Part shown: positions 31,846 to 40,914 of the stretch, one piece after another
Numbering within the stretch: the first letter of the stretch is position 1
Layout of the letters: each line of letters starts with the position of its first letter
Source: Companilactobacillus farciminis KCTC 3681 = DSM 20184
GTDB taxonomy: Bacteria; Bacillota; Bacilli; Lactobacillales; Lactobacillaceae
DNA length: 64,000 nucleotides
Direction of reading: 5' to 3'
Assembly (NCBI RefSeq): GCF_002706745.1
Contig: NZ_CP017702.1
Location: 372,001-436,000, forward strand
Position numbers and translations under genes: made by a program
The notes under the pieces: model-generated
What the model was told of the DNA's origin: nothing
Database searches by the model: none
Seen by the model: only the letters and a program-made list of their open reading frames with translations

Positions 31846-32547
31846 ATGGCATATATTGAAGTCAGGAACGAATCGAAGCGATACCAAATGGGAGAGACGA
31901 CTATTTATGCGAACAATAATCTCTCCTTTGATGTTGAACGAGGAAAATTAACAGTTATTCTAGGGCCTAGTGGTGCTGGTAAATCGACTGTTTTAAATAT
32001 TTTAGGTGGAATGGATACACCAAGTGAGGGTCAAGTTATCATTGATGGGACTGATATTGCCCAATTCTCTGAACGGGAGTTGACGACTTATCGCCGCAAT
32101 GATGTTGGCTTTATTTTTCAATTTTATAACTTGATACCTAATTTAACGACCAAGGAAAATGTGGAACTAGCCTCAGCTATTGTTAAAGATGCTCTGGATG
32201 CATCCGAAACTTTGCGAGCAGTCGGCTTGGGAGATCGAATCGATAACTTTCCTTCCCAATTATCTGGTGGAGAACAACAACGTGTGGCTATCGCTAGAGC
32301 TTTGGCCAAAAATCCAAAATTGTTGCTCTGTGACGAACCAACTGGAGCATTAGACTATCAAACTGGTAAGCAAGTTTTGACTTTGTTGCAAAATGCCAGT
32401 TATTTGGATAACAAAACCGTTATCGTCATCACTCACAATTCAGCTTTGGCAAAGATGGCTGATCGGGTCATTCGCATTCACGATGCTAAAGTTCAATCAA
32501 TTGAAGATAATCCTTATCCTATGCCTGTCAAAGACATTGAATGGTAG
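31846..32547 (+). CDS. ABC transporter ATP-binding protein (LolD/MacB type)
   Basis: This 233-residue ATPase starts at the ATG 31846 with GGTGAGG upstream; the GTG at 31837 overlaps that site. It has Walker [11 protein letters not shown]-loop [11 protein letters not shown], signature LSGGEQQR, Walker [13 protein letters not shown] and switch ITHNSAL. The [15 protein letters not shown] and [11 protein letters not shown] patterns are those of LolD/MacB-type ATPases that drive FtsX-like permeases. It is 10 bp upstream of such a permease. Confidence 0.93.
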   Translation: MAYIEVRNESKRYQMGETTIYANNNLSFDVERGKLTVILGPSGAGKSTVLNILGGMDTPSEGQVIIDGTDIAQFSERELTTYRRNDVGFIFQFYNLIPNLTTKENVELASAIVKDALDASETLRAVGLGDRIDNFPSQLSGGEQQRVAIARALAKNPKLLLCDEPTGALDYQTGKQVLTLLQNASYLDNKTVIVITHNSALAKMADRVIRIHDAKVQSIEDNPYPMPVKDIEW

Positions 32548-32557
32548 GTGATTGGAA

Positions 32558-35083
32558 ATGAAACCACTATCCAAAAATATGATTCAAGAAATCAAACAAT
32601 CAAAAGGACGCTTTATCGCTATCATTTTGATTATCATGCTAGGTGTGCTGATTTTCGTTGGTGTTAAAGCCGCTGGACCTAGTTTGAATGATTCTTTGAA
32701 TAAGACAGTTGCGGACAAGAATTTATCAGATATTCAAGTCCTGTCGACGACTGGTTTTGATCAGACAGACATTGATCTAGCCAAAAAAGTTCCTGGAGCT
32801 CAAGTTGAAGCAACTAAATTCAAGTACGTTATCGGTGGCAAAAGTAAAGTAGCTGTGGCTTTGTATGGCTATGACGAAAATGCCAAACAAAATCAATTGA
32901 TCATGCGTAGCGGTCGTTTACCTAAAAACAGCAATGAAATTGTTTTAGATAAGAACGCCAAGAACAAATATGATTACAAAATAGGGCAAAAATTTAAATT
33001 TGCTAGTGATGCGGGATTAAAAAAGCGCTCCTATAAGATTGTTGGTTTCGCCGATTCGCCCCAATATATCGACAATCAATCGCGTGGTTCGACAAATATC
33101 GCTGACGGACAAGTGCAGTTGTTTGCTTATGTGCCACAGAACCAATTAGATATGGCTGTTGGAACGATGTTGAATTTGCATTTTAATTCGTTAAAGGATA
33201 AGAATACCTTCAGCAAATCTTATAAAAAAGCTGTTAATAAAAAATTGGAAATATTAAAGCAGGAATTTAAAGGGCGTGCTAATCAACGAACAAATGAGGT
33301 TGCTGGGGACTATTTACAACAAGTCGACAGTCAAAAACAACAGTTAGAGCCTTTAAAAGCAGCTGATCCTCAAGCCTATAGTGAACAGCTGGCTAAATTA
33401 AATTCTGCTAGTATCAAAGTTTTGAAACAATCTAAGACTTCGTATACTTGGCAAACGCGTAAAGATTTAGCGGGATTTTCAGCTTATGGAGAAAGTTCTG
33501 ATCGAATTGCGGCTATTGCCAATGTTTTCCCAGTTTTCTTCTTCTTAATTGCAGCTTTGATTACCTTTACTACGATTACGAGAATGGTCGAAGAAGCTCG
33601 GAGTGAAATCGGTACGTTCAAAGCTCTCGGTTATACTAAATGGGAAATTTCCCGTAATTATTATTACTATGCAATTTCAGCTGGTTTAATTGGGGCAATG
33701 TTAGGTTCAGTCATTGGTAACGAAACGCTGCCACGAATCGTTTTAGCCTTGTATAAGCAATATATCGCCTTAGATTGGGTCGTGGACTTGCAGTGGATAG
33801 TCATTTTGATTGCAACGATTTTCTCATTATTAGCAACATTCGGTGCTGCAATTATCGTTATCAAAAAGGAATTAGTTGCTGGTCCAGCCGCTTTGATGCG
33901 TCCTAAGAGTCCTAAATCTGCCAAAAAGATTTTATTGGAACGAATCAAGCCACTTTGGAACCATTTGAGTTTCAATAGTAAGGTTAGTTATCGTAATTTA
34001 TTTAGGTTCAAGTCGAGAATGTTTATGACGATTATTGGAATTGCTGGTGGAACGGCTTTAATTTTAACTGGTTTTGGAATTCAGAATTCAATTTCAGCCA
34101 GTGGCAATCGTCAGTATTCAGAGATATTTGATTACCAAGCAGTTGTGAAGTTAAACGATAATAATAATTTGAGCAAAGTTAGAAAGATTTTGAACCAAAA
34201 TGATCAGTATTTGAATAGTACCGTCATCAATTCTACGACCGCTAAATTAAAAGCTAATAAACAGCAAGTTAATGACGTTAATGTTTATACGCCTAAATCG
34301 ATCAAAGATTTTGATAAGTACGTTCATTTGGGAACAGATTTGCAGAAGCATCAAGTTGTTCTCTCCAAGAAGACGGCTCAATTACTAGAAGTAAAGAAGG
34401 GTGACACAGTTCATCTCAATGTGACGAATGGTAAAAAAGTTACGGTCAAAGTTAAAGCTATCACGCAAAACTTTATCGGACATTTTATTTATCTCAGTCC
34501 CGACATGTATCAAACGACTTTTGGCAAACAAGCCTCTGGCAATACTTTGTTGCTACACTTGAAGTCACAAACTAAGGGTCAGCGTAAGAATCTGGCTAAT
34601 AAATTGTTAGATTCTGGTGAAGTCATGGGGACTAGTTATACGCATGATGTCTTGAGTACAGTTTCAAAAATGTCATCATCTTTGAAGCCAATTATTTTGA
34701 TTTTCGTTCTCTTGTCAGGGATTTTGTCGTTTGTTGTTTTGTATAATTTAACCAACATAAATGTTTCTGAAAGAATCAGAGAATTATCGACAATCAAGGT
34801 CCTAGGCTTTTATAATAATGAAGTGACGATGTACATTGTGCGTGAGAATATCATTTTGACAATCGTCGGCATCATTGTTGGCTATGGCGTTGGGAACTTG
34901 TTGACAGCTTATATTTTGAATCAAGCGGCCACTGAACAAGTTATTTTCCCATTGACTATCAGTTGGTTTGGATATTTAGTTGCTACGTTATTGATGATTG
35001 TCTTTACAGCAATTGTCATGCTAGTAACGCACAAGAAATTACAGCACATTGATATGATTGGTGCATTGAAATCTAATGAATGA
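32558..35083 (+). CDS. FtsX-type ABC transporter permease (mechanotransmitter)
   Basis: About 841 residues from the ATG at 32558 (AGGTGATTGG upstream). Topology is that of a large FtsX/MacB permease: an N-terminal helix (GRFIAIILIIMLGVLIFVGV) and an extracellular domain to about 320. Three helices follow (VFPVFFFLIAALITFTTITRMVEEARSEIGTFKALGY), then a second extracellular domain and a C-terminal FtsX core with ELSTIKVLGFYNNEV. Coils rich in Lys/Gln/Asn (about 215-300) protrude outside. It may export peptides or antibiotics or act on the envelope. It overlaps the following gene's upstream frame. Confidence 0.88.
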   Translation: MKPLSKNMIQEIKQSKGRFIAIILIIMLGVLIFVGVKAAGPSLNDSLNKTVADKNLSDIQVLSTTGFDQTDIDLAKKVPGAQVEATKFKYVIGGKSKVAVALYGYDENAKQNQLIMRSGRLPKNSNEIVLDKNAKNKYDYKIGQKFKFASDAGLKKRSYKIVGFADSPQYIDNQSRGSTNIADGQVQLFAYVPQNQLDMAVGTMLNLHFNSLKDKNTFSKSYKKAVNKKLEILKQEFKGRANQRTNEVAGDYLQQVDSQKQQLEPLKAADPQAYSEQLAKLNSASIKVLKQSKTSYTWQTRKDLAGFSAYGESSDRIAAIANVFPVFFFLIAALITFTTITRMVEEARSEIGTFKALGYTKWEISRNYYYYAISAGLIGAMLGSVIGNETLPRIVLALYKQYIALDWVVDLQWIVILIATIFSLLATFGAAIIVIKKELVAGPAALMRPKSPKSAKKILLERIKPLWNHLSFNSKVSYRNLFRFKSRMFMTIIGIAGGTALILTGFGIQNSISASGNRQYSEIFDYQAVVKLNDNNNLSKVRKILNQNDQYLNSTVINSTTAKLKANKQQVNDVNVYTPKSIKDFDKYVHLGTDLQKHQVVLSKKTAQLLEVKKGDTVHLNVTNGKKVTVKVKAITQNFIGHFIYLSPDMYQTTFGKQASGNTLLLHLKSQTKGQRKNLANKLLDSGEVMGTSYTHDVLSTVSKMSSSLKPIILIFVLLSGILSFVVLYNLTNINVSERIRELSTIKVLGFYNNEVTMYIVRENIILTIVGIIVGYGVGNLLTAYILNQAATEQVIFPLTISWFGYLVATLLMIVFTAIVMLVTHKKLQHIDMIGALKSNE

Positions 35084-35097
35084 TTGAGGGTATTAGA

Positions 35098-35802
35098 ATG
35101 AGTTTAGAAAATGATAAAGTCTTAGTTATCGGTGGAACTTCCGGTTTTGGTAAGGAAGTCGCCATCAAAGCTCAACATAGAAAAGCCGAAGTTTATGTGA
35201 TTGGACGCGATCAAGCTCGAGTTAATGAAGTTAGATATAACGATGATATCCAAGGTAGTTCATTAGATGCCCAAGATCCTAAGCAACTTACTCGTTTCTT
35301 TGAAAAATATGGTTCATTCGATCATATAGTTTCTATGTTAGGTGGAGCTATGGGTGGTGGCTTTTTGGACAGTCCAGTTGAGGAAATTCGTAAAGCTATT
35401 GAAGATAAATTTTTTGCCAATTTGCAGTTAGTACAAATCGCTAGCAAAAATTTACGCAAAAATGGATCGATTATTTTAACTTCTGGTTCCGGAGGTCATC
35501 CGTATGACGCTTCTGGTGCCATTATCGGTAACCAAGCTATCAATACGATGGTTGAAGGTGTAGCAGTCGAATTGGCGCCTAACAATCGAATCAATGCCGT
35601 ATCGCCAACGTGGACTCCAACTGGCTTGTGGCGTGATATGAATTCAAAGCAATTAGCCAAGCAAGAAGATAATGTGGCAGAAAACGTCCCATTGGGTAGA
35701 GTAGCCAAAATTGATGAAGTTGCATCTGCTTATATTTACTTGATGGAAAATGATTTTATTACTGGTCAAGTTCTAAAAGTCGACGGCGGCGTTGATTTAT
35801 AG
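35098..35802 (+). CDS. Short-chain dehydrogenase/reductase-like protein lacking the YxxxK motif
   Basis: I use the ATG at 35098 (MSLENDKVLV) with GAGGG at 35085-35089; the earlier ATG at 35080 overlaps the permease stop. The 234 residues show the Rossmann loop GGTSGFGKE, a conserved MLGGAMGGGF and SGSGGHPYDASGAIIGNQAINTM. In that last block the catalytic Tyr-x3-Lys of SDRs is replaced by an Ala/Gly/Asn-rich stretch. The C-terminal DFITGQVLKVDGG is typical. Oxidoreductase activity is therefore doubtful. It is just upstream of the MerR regulator. Confidence 0.82.
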   Translation: MSLENDKVLVIGGTSGFGKEVAIKAQHRKAEVYVIGRDQARVNEVRYNDDIQGSSLDAQDPKQLTRFFEKYGSFDHIVSMLGGAMGGGFLDSPVEEIRKAIEDKFFANLQLVQIASKNLRKNGSIILTSGSGGHPYDASGAIIGNQAINTMVEGVAVELAPNNRINAVSPTWTPTGLWRDMNSKQLAKQEDNVAENVPLGRVAKIDEVASAYIYLMENDFITGQVLKVDGGVDL

Positions 35803-35814
35803 TGAATGTGCTAT

Positions 35815-35834
35815 ACTTAGAGCCAACTTTAAGT
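35815..35834 (+). promoter_or_regulatory. MerR operator upstream of the regulator gene
   Basis: ACTTAGAGCCAACTTTAAGT differs at only three positions from the perfect palindrome at 36427-36446. It begins within TATACT (35813-35818), a probable -10 box, and ends next to the merR ribosome binding site, so it suits autorepression. Confidence 0.7.
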
Positions 35835-35847
35835 GGAGGATGATAAA

Positions 35848-36294
35848 ATGCCAGTAAAAATTGATAAAAAATACCGTATCGGTGATTTTTCTGAGATAGT
35901 CGGCTTAAACAGCCCCACGCTACGCTATTATGAAAAAGAAGGACTGATTAGACCACATCGAAATGAAAGTGGTATCCGTTATTACACTGAACAAGACGTC
36001 CGTTGGGTCAATTTCTTATTGCATCTCAAGAGTACCGGAATGTCGATTGATCAATTAAAGCGTTATGTTCAATTGCGTGCTCAAGGCGACTCGACTATCA
36101 ACCAACGAATCGAATTATTAGAAGAAGTTCGTCGCAATTTTGAAGTTGAATATCAAAGACTTCAAGATGGCTGGACGATTTTAAATGACAAGCTAGATTG
36201 GTACAAAGGTAAACAAGGCGGACACATTGAAGATAGTGAAAGTTTTTCTGAGTATTTGAAGAATTTGAATCACGAGTATTTGGAAGATAGATAG
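35848..36294 (+). CDS. MerR-family transcriptional regulator
   Basis: The start at 35848 (MPVKIDKKYRIGDFSE) has TGGAGG upstream. The 148 residues show the MerR DNA-binding domain (YRIGDFSEIVGLNSPTLRYYEKEGLIRPHRNESGIRYY). A coiled-coil dimer helix spans about 80-125. There is no cysteine-rich metal site, so the signal may be an organic molecule or redox state (AdhR/YyaN type). Two near-identical operators, one before this gene and one before the downstream CMD operon, define its probable regulon. The last codons coincide with the beginning of repeat remnant F. Confidence 0.9.
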   Translation: MPVKIDKKYRIGDFSEIVGLNSPTLRYYEKEGLIRPHRNESGIRYYTEQDVRWVNFLLHLKSTGMSIDQLKRYVQLRAQGDSTINQRIELLEEVRRNFEVEYQRLQDGWTILNDKLDWYKGKQGGHIEDSESFSEYLKNLNHEYLEDR

Positions 36295-36400
36295 TGATTT
36301 CTATCTTTATAAAAGTTACGTTTGGAAATTAATAGAGGATGTTACTAGAATTGCAGTATATTGCTGTGATTCTAGTGACATTCTCTTTTATTTTGTCGGA
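36286..36400 (+). repeat. Repeat remnant F with central hairpin
   Basis: Only the spacer module of the composite remains: AGATAGTGATTTCTATCTTTATA, then the hairpin at 36332-36394. There GAGGATGTTACTAGAATTGCAG pairs with CTGTGATTCTAGTGACATTCTC before T4. The module starts inside the last merR codons (GAT AGA TAG), and the hairpin probably ends the merR transcript. Confidence 0.75.
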
Positions 36401-36423
36401 ATAAAATAATTTAAATCTATCTC

Positions 36424-36454
36424 TTGACTTAAAGTCGACTTTAAGTTGTTTAAT
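36424..36454 (+). promoter_or_regulatory. MerR-type promoter with palindromic operator
   Basis: TTGACT (36424-36429) and TTTAAT (36449-36454) are separated by 19 bp, the long spacer typical of MerR-activated promoters. The perfect 20-bp palindrome ACTTAAAGTCGACTTTAAGT (36427-36446) fills the spacer. Confidence 0.8.
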
Positions 36455-36487
36455 ATGGTTATCGACTTAACGGACGGAGGAATAAAA

Positions 36488-36811
36488 ATGGCAGAAAAAC
36501 AAACAGCAGGTCGCGATAATTTGGGAGAATTTGCTCCTCAATTTGCAGCCTTAAATGATGACGTACTATTTGGCGAAGTTTGGAGTAAGGAAAATGAACT
36601 TTCAGCTCACGACCGTTCAATGATTACTATCGCTAGTATCATTTCAGCAGGAAACATGGAACAATTAGATGCTCATTTAAAAATTGGTAAGAAGCATGGT
36701 ATCACTAAAGATGAAATCGTAGCGGAAATCACACATTTATCATTTTATGCAGGTTGGCCTAAGGCTTGGAGTGCTTTCAATCGTGCAAAAGAAATTTGGA
36801 AGGAAGATTAA
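36488..36811 (+). CDS. Carboxymuconolactone decarboxylase (CMD/AhpD-like) family protein
   Basis: This 107-residue protein starts at 36488 (MAEKQTAGRDNLG) with GGAGGA seven bases upstream. The CMD fold is visible: ENELSAHDRSMITIASIISAGNMEQLDAHLKIGKKHGITKDEIVAEITHLSFYAGWPKAWSAF. It lacks the CxxC of AhpD peroxidases, so it is of the decarboxylase-like or unknown subtype. First gene of a MerR-controlled unit with a cupin 2 bp downstream. Confidence 0.87.
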   Translation: MAEKQTAGRDNLGEFAPQFAALNDDVLFGEVWSKENELSAHDRSMITIASIISAGNMEQLDAHLKIGKKHGITKDEIVAEITHLSFYAGWPKAWSAFNRAKEIWKED

Positions 36812-36813
36812 TT

Positions 36814-37224
36814 ATGGCTAAAAACGAAGAATTAAAAAATGGTGGAGTTTTCCCCGTCGGAGATAAGAACGTTGATTACGCAAAGTATTTTATTGGACAA
36901 AGTTATTTAGATAGTTTGGTAAAACCTGAAGATAACATTGATTTTGGAATCAGTAATGTTACTTTTGAACCAGGCTGTCGTAATGACTGGCACATTCACC
37001 ACGATGGTTTCCAAATCCTTTTGGTTACTGGTGGCGAAGGCTGGTATCAAGAATGGGGCAAAGATGCTCAATTATTGAAACAAGGCGACGTTGTCGTTAT
37101 CAAAGAAGGCGTTAAACACTGGCATGGTGCAACTAAAGATAGCTGGTTCAGCCACGTTGCTATTACTAAAGGTAATTCTGAATGGCTTGAAAAAGTTACT
37201 GATGAAGAATATGACAAATTATAA
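36814..37224 (+). CDS. Cupin-domain protein
   Basis: This 136-residue single cupin starts at 36814 (MAKNEELKNGG); GGAAGGAAG inside the preceding gene serves as binding site. Metal-binding cupin motifs are complete: FEPGCRNDWHIHHDGFQILLVTGGEGW (His, His, Gln/Glu) and GDVVVIKEGVKHWHGA (His). CMD-cupin pairs are common in small oxidoreductase-type operons. It may be a dioxygenase/isomerase or a quercetinase-like enzyme acting with the CMD protein. Confidence 0.88.
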   Translation: MAKNEELKNGGVFPVGDKNVDYAKYFIGQSYLDSLVKPEDNIDFGISNVTFEPGCRNDWHIHHDGFQILLVTGGEGWYQEWGKDAQLLKQGDVVVIKEGVKHWHGATKDSWFSHVAITKGNSEWLEKVTDEEYDKL

Positions 37225-37296
37225 AATGTAATCGATATCACTTTATCGTTTAACCTACTAACTAAATGTAATATCATTGAATTAGGGGTGATTTGA

Positions 37297-37947
37297 ATGG
37301 ATCAAGATTATAAAACAATCCTGAAGAGATTCAAAGATGAGGTAACGAGTGAAAATCCACTTTCAAAAGCAGAACAAGAATTGACTATTATCAGTGCCTT
37401 AACTGTTCTGCAAGCTAACGATGATTTGAAAGAACATTTCTCAATTGCTTTGAACACAGTATCGGTTGATTTAATTCGTGAAGTAGTTTATCAATTAAGT
37501 CCAGCTGTTGGTTCAAGCAAAGTTAAAAATGCTTTGAGGATTCTAAATACAGTAACCAAAAAAGATGGGCAACATTTTGCAATTCCAGAGGATGCTTATA
37601 AAGCTGGATTAGAATTTCAAGAGCCACTTTATGGCAATGAAATTAAAGACTTGATGGCAGATTTACCAGCTAATGCCGGAAAATTGTTGCCAGAATGGCT
37701 GACTAAGAATTTCTTTGGCGATTATTACACTAGAGGTGCTTTGCCAGTCAAAGATCGTGAAAGATATTTATTGGCAGCTTTGATTACAATGAATGTCGAT
37801 TTTCAAATTAAAGCTCACGCCTTAGGTAGTTTAAGGGCAGGAAATACTGAATCAGAATTGATTTGGACAGCCTTAACATTGTTGCCTTATATTGGTTTTC
37901 CACTAGTAATTAATTCAGTGCAGAAGATTCATCAAGCAAATGAATAA
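37297..37947 (+). CDS. Two-domain carboxymuconolactone decarboxylase family protein
   Basis: This 216-residue protein has GGGGTGA before the ATG. The first half (SKAEQELTIISALTVLQANDDLKEHFSIALNTVSVDLIREVVYQL) and the second half (VKDRERYLLAALITMNVDFQIKAHALGSLRAGNTESELIWTALTLLPYIGFP) are each CMD-like, so it is a tandem duplication. It is 72 bp downstream of the cupin gene and probably belongs to the same MerR regulon. A terminator follows. Confidence 0.84.
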   Translation: MDQDYKTILKRFKDEVTSENPLSKAEQELTIISALTVLQANDDLKEHFSIALNTVSVDLIREVVYQLSPAVGSSKVKNALRILNTVTKKDGQHFAIPEDAYKAGLEFQEPLYGNEIKDLMADLPANAGKLLPEWLTKNFFGDYYTRGALPVKDRERYLLAALITMNVDFQIKAHALGSLRAGNTESELIWTALTLLPYIGFPLVINSVQKIHQANE

Positions 37948-37953
37948 TGTAAA

Positions 37954-37981
37954 TTAGACTGTGAAAGCAGCCTATTTTTTT
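37954..37981 (+). terminator. Terminator after the CMD-cupin operon
   Basis: TTAGACTG-TGAAAG-CAGCCTA is followed by T7. Confidence 0.7.
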
Positions 37982-38064
37982 ACACTTTTTTTACATTAAA
38001 TAGATTATATATATACATCCTCACTGCATACTGTAGTCAATGACATATGTGGAGGGGAATATCG

Positions 38065-39150
38065 ATGTCGACAATTTTGACAAATGTTTCTAAGTCTTAT
38101 GATTCGGATAAAACAGTTCTAAATGATGTAACTGCTGAGATCCAAACAGGGGAATTTTTCGTAATCGTTGGTCCATCAGGTTGTGGAAAAAGTACTTTAT
38201 TGCGAATGATTGCAGGATTAACTTCTATCAGTGAAGGTGAAATCCATATTGACGGTCAAATGGTCAATGATTTACCACCAAAAGATCGTAATTTAACAAT
38301 GGTTTTCCAAAGTTATGCATTATTCCCATTCTTAAGTGTTTGGGATAATGTGGCCTTTGGTTTAAAGGCACGCAAAAATACTTCACAAGCAGAAATTGAA
38401 GAACGTGTTAATGAAGCTTTGAAGATGGTTAACTTAGAAGAATTGAAAGACCGCAAACCACGTGAATTATCAGGTGGTCAGAGACAACGTGTGGCTTTAG
38501 CTCGAGCAGTTGCTAGTGATGCCAAGATTTGTCTAATGGATGAACCTCTTTCTAATTTGGACGCTCAATTGAGAATCAAGATGCGCCAAGAAATTTATGC
38601 ATTGCAAAGAAAATTGGGTCTAACTTTAATCTATGTTACCCATGATCAAGTTGAAGCAATGACTATGGCTGATCACATTATGGTATTGCATAATTCTCAA
38701 GTTCAACAAATTGGTACGCCAACTGAGATTTATAAACATCCAGCTAATGAATTCGTAGCCAGTTTCTTCGGAGTGCCACCAATCAATATAATGCCTGCTG
38801 TTAAAATCAATGATCAAACTATCAAAGTTAATGGTGACTTTGAAATGTCCATTGATCAACAAGTTCCCGAAAGTGACTTCCAAGTTGGAATTAGACCAAA
38901 CGAAATGATGCTTGAAAAAGTCGATGAATTGACAGCTAACGCTACCGTCAAAAGTGTTGAATTTTTGGGTGATGAAAAAATTGTTTATGCCAAAATGGCT
39001 CACAATAATGTTGAAATTGCGGCAGTTGTTGCCAGTGACGCTGAATTCAAAGCGTATGATACGATTCTAGTTTCAGCTGCTGACAAGGCATTATTGTTTA
39101 ATCATGAAGGGGTCAACATTACGCAAATGGAGGCCGTAGTCAATGCTTAA
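38065..39150 (+). CDS. ugpC: Glycerol-3-phosphate ABC transporter ATP-binding protein
   Basis: This 361-residue CUT1-type ATPase starts at 38065, GGAGGGG lying eight bases upstream; the ATG at 38047 precedes that site. It has Walker A GPSGCGKST, Q-loop FQSYALFP, signature LSGGQRQR, Walker B ICLMDEPLSNLD and switch VTHDQVEA. The C-terminal TOBE/OB regulatory domain (about 240-361) includes IGIRPNEMML-type sequence (VGIRPNEMML). The order C-A-E-B of the operon and the UgpB match identify the system. Its stop overlaps the next start by 8 bp. Confidence 0.9.
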   Translation: MSTILTNVSKSYDSDKTVLNDVTAEIQTGEFFVIVGPSGCGKSTLLRMIAGLTSISEGEIHIDGQMVNDLPPKDRNLTMVFQSYALFPFLSVWDNVAFGLKARKNTSQAEIEERVNEALKMVNLEELKDRKPRELSGGQRQRVALARAVASDAKICLMDEPLSNLDAQLRIKMRQEIYALQRKLGLTLIYVTHDQVEAMTMADHIMVLHNSQVQQIGTPTEIYKHPANEFVASFFGVPPINIMPAVKINDQTIKVNGDFEMSIDQQVPESDFQVGIRPNEMMLEKVDELTANATVKSVEFLGDEKIVYAKMAHNNVEIAAVVASDAEFKAYDTILVSAADKALLFNHEGVNITQMEAVVNA

Positions 39151-40084
39151 AACTTCTACGACTGATGTTGTTCCAGAAAAAAATGTTAAAGCAAAGCAAC
39201 GTCACGGTTTTCGTTTAAATGCTAAAGATAAATATTTTGCTTCAATCTTTTTAGGACCATCGATTTTGATTTTGGGATTGTTTGTTTTCTATCCAATGTT
39301 TAAAACGCTCTACATCAGTATGTTTTTGACTAATACGTTAGGTAAAACGACAGTTTACGTCGGTTTTCAAAATTATGCCAAACTGATTACTTCACCGGAT
39401 TTCATTTCTAGTATGTGGGTCACCTTTGTCTATGTGTTAGCAGTGACAGTTTTGACGATTGCCTTAGGATTATTATTGGCTAATTTGGCTAGTCAAAAAT
39501 TACCTGGTATCGGTATTTTTAGAACGCTTTACTCTGTAACAATGGGTGTTTCCGTAGCTGTAGCTGCGATATTCTGGCTATTCATCTTTAATCCTTCAAC
39601 CGGATTCTTTGCTTTATTGAGTAATTGGTTGAACTTGCCAGTAGTCAATTGGTTAACTAGTCCTACTAATGCCATGTGGGCGGTTATCATCACAACAGTT
39701 TGGATGCACCTTGGATTTACGTTCTTAATCTTGTTGGGAGCCATTGAATCAGTACCTAGTACTTTGTATGAAGCGGCTGATGTTGAGGGAGCATCTTCCA
39801 GATATCAATTTTTCCACATTACTATTCCGATGATTTCACCAACTCTATTCTTTGTTTCAACAATTACAATTATTGATGCATTCAAGAGTTTTGGTTTGAT
39901 TGATTTGATCACTAAAGGTGGTCCTACTAATGCCACGAACATGTTAGTTTATAGAATTTACAAAGACGCCTTTTACAGTGGAAATTACGCTAAATCTAGT
40001 GCGGAAGCAATCATCTTAACGGTTATCATTGCTTTCTTCACCTTATTGCAATTCAAATTTTTAGAGAAAAAGGTGAACTACTAA
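39143..40084 (+). CDS. ugpA: Glycerol-3-phosphate ABC transporter permease UgpA
   Basis: This 313-residue binding-protein-dependent permease has six membrane segments starting at about residue 32 (FASIFLGPSILILGLFVFYPMF). The EAA loop EAADVEGASSRYQFFHITIPM, contacting the ATPase, lies at about 212-232. It overlaps ugpC by 8 bp and abuts ugpE (TAATG). Typical of CUT1 family first permeases. Confidence 0.9.
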   Translation: MLKTSTTDVVPEKNVKAKQRHGFRLNAKDKYFASIFLGPSILILGLFVFYPMFKTLYISMFLTNTLGKTTVYVGFQNYAKLITSPDFISSMWVTFVYVLAVTVLTIALGLLLANLASQKLPGIGIFRTLYSVTMGVSVAVAAIFWLFIFNPSTGFFALLSNWLNLPVVNWLTSPTNAMWAVIITTVWMHLGFTFLILLGAIESVPSTLYEAADVEGASSRYQFFHITIPMISPTLFFVSTITIIDAFKSFGLIDLITKGGPTNATNMLVYRIYKDAFYSGNYAKSSAEAIILTVIIAFFTLLQFKFLEKKVNY

Positions 40085-40914
40085 TGACACAAATTGATGA
40101 AAGAGCGGCTTTGAAAAAATTCTTCAACTATTTATTATTGATTGTTTTAGCAGTAATAATTTTGGCACCATTTTTCATTGGAATCTGGACTAGTTTCCTA
40201 CCAACAATGGATATTGCCAAAGGAAATCTATTCAGTACCGACATTTCTTTGGATAACTACGTAGCAGCTTTTACTAAGACACCGATTTTACGTTACTTGT
40301 TGAATACGTTAGTGATATCGACGATTACGATGATTGCTCAATTAATCTTCTGTTCGATGAGTGCGTACGCGTTTGTCTTTTTGAAATTCAAGTATCGTAA
40401 GACTATCTTCACATTATTCTTGATTACGATGATGTTGCCTTTTGAAGCTGAAATTATCCCTAACTTTGCGACAGTTAAGCAAATGGGCTTGTTAGACAAT
40501 TATGCAGTTTTGATCGTGCCATTTTTGACATCAGCCTTTGGAACATTCATGCTTCGTCAATCATTCATGCAAACGCCAGTTGAATTGAAAGAAGCCTCTG
40601 ATATTGAAGGATTGAACCATTTTCAATTTTATTGGAACATCGTTTTGCCTTACAACAAGATTAGTATGATAACTCTAGGAGCGTACAGTTTCTTAGGTTC
40701 ATGGAATCAATACCTCTGGCCAATGTTGACGACATTTAGTAACAATTCTCGAATGATTCAAAATGGGTTGAAACAATTACAATCCGAAGAAACTTTTAAC
40801 GATTGGGGTATGATCCAAGCCAGTGCAGCGATTATTGTTATTCCAACGATCATCGTCTTGTTCATTGGTCAACATTATTTCAAATCAGGGATGAATGAGG
40901 GGGCAGTTAAATAA
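40084..40914 (+). CDS. ugpE: Glycerol-3-phosphate ABC transporter permease UgpE
   Basis: This 276-residue second permease has six membrane segments (first at about 14-35) and an EAA loop KEASDIEGLNHFQFYWNIVLP. Start and stop overlap the neighbouring genes by one base each (TAATG), so translation is tightly coupled. It forms the channel heterodimer with UgpA. Confidence 0.9.
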   Translation: MTQIDERAALKKFFNYLLLIVLAVIILAPFFIGIWTSFLPTMDIAKGNLFSTDISLDNYVAAFTKTPILRYLLNTLVISTITMIAQLIFCSMSAYAFVFLKFKYRKTIFTLFLITMMLPFEAEIIPNFATVKQMGLLDNYAVLIVPFLTSAFGTFMLRQSFMQTPVELKEASDIEGLNHFQFYWNIVLPYNKISMITLGAYSFLGSWNQYLWPMLTTFSNNSRMIQNGLKQLQSEETFNDWGMIQASAAIIVIPTIIVLFIGQHYFKSGMNEGAVK

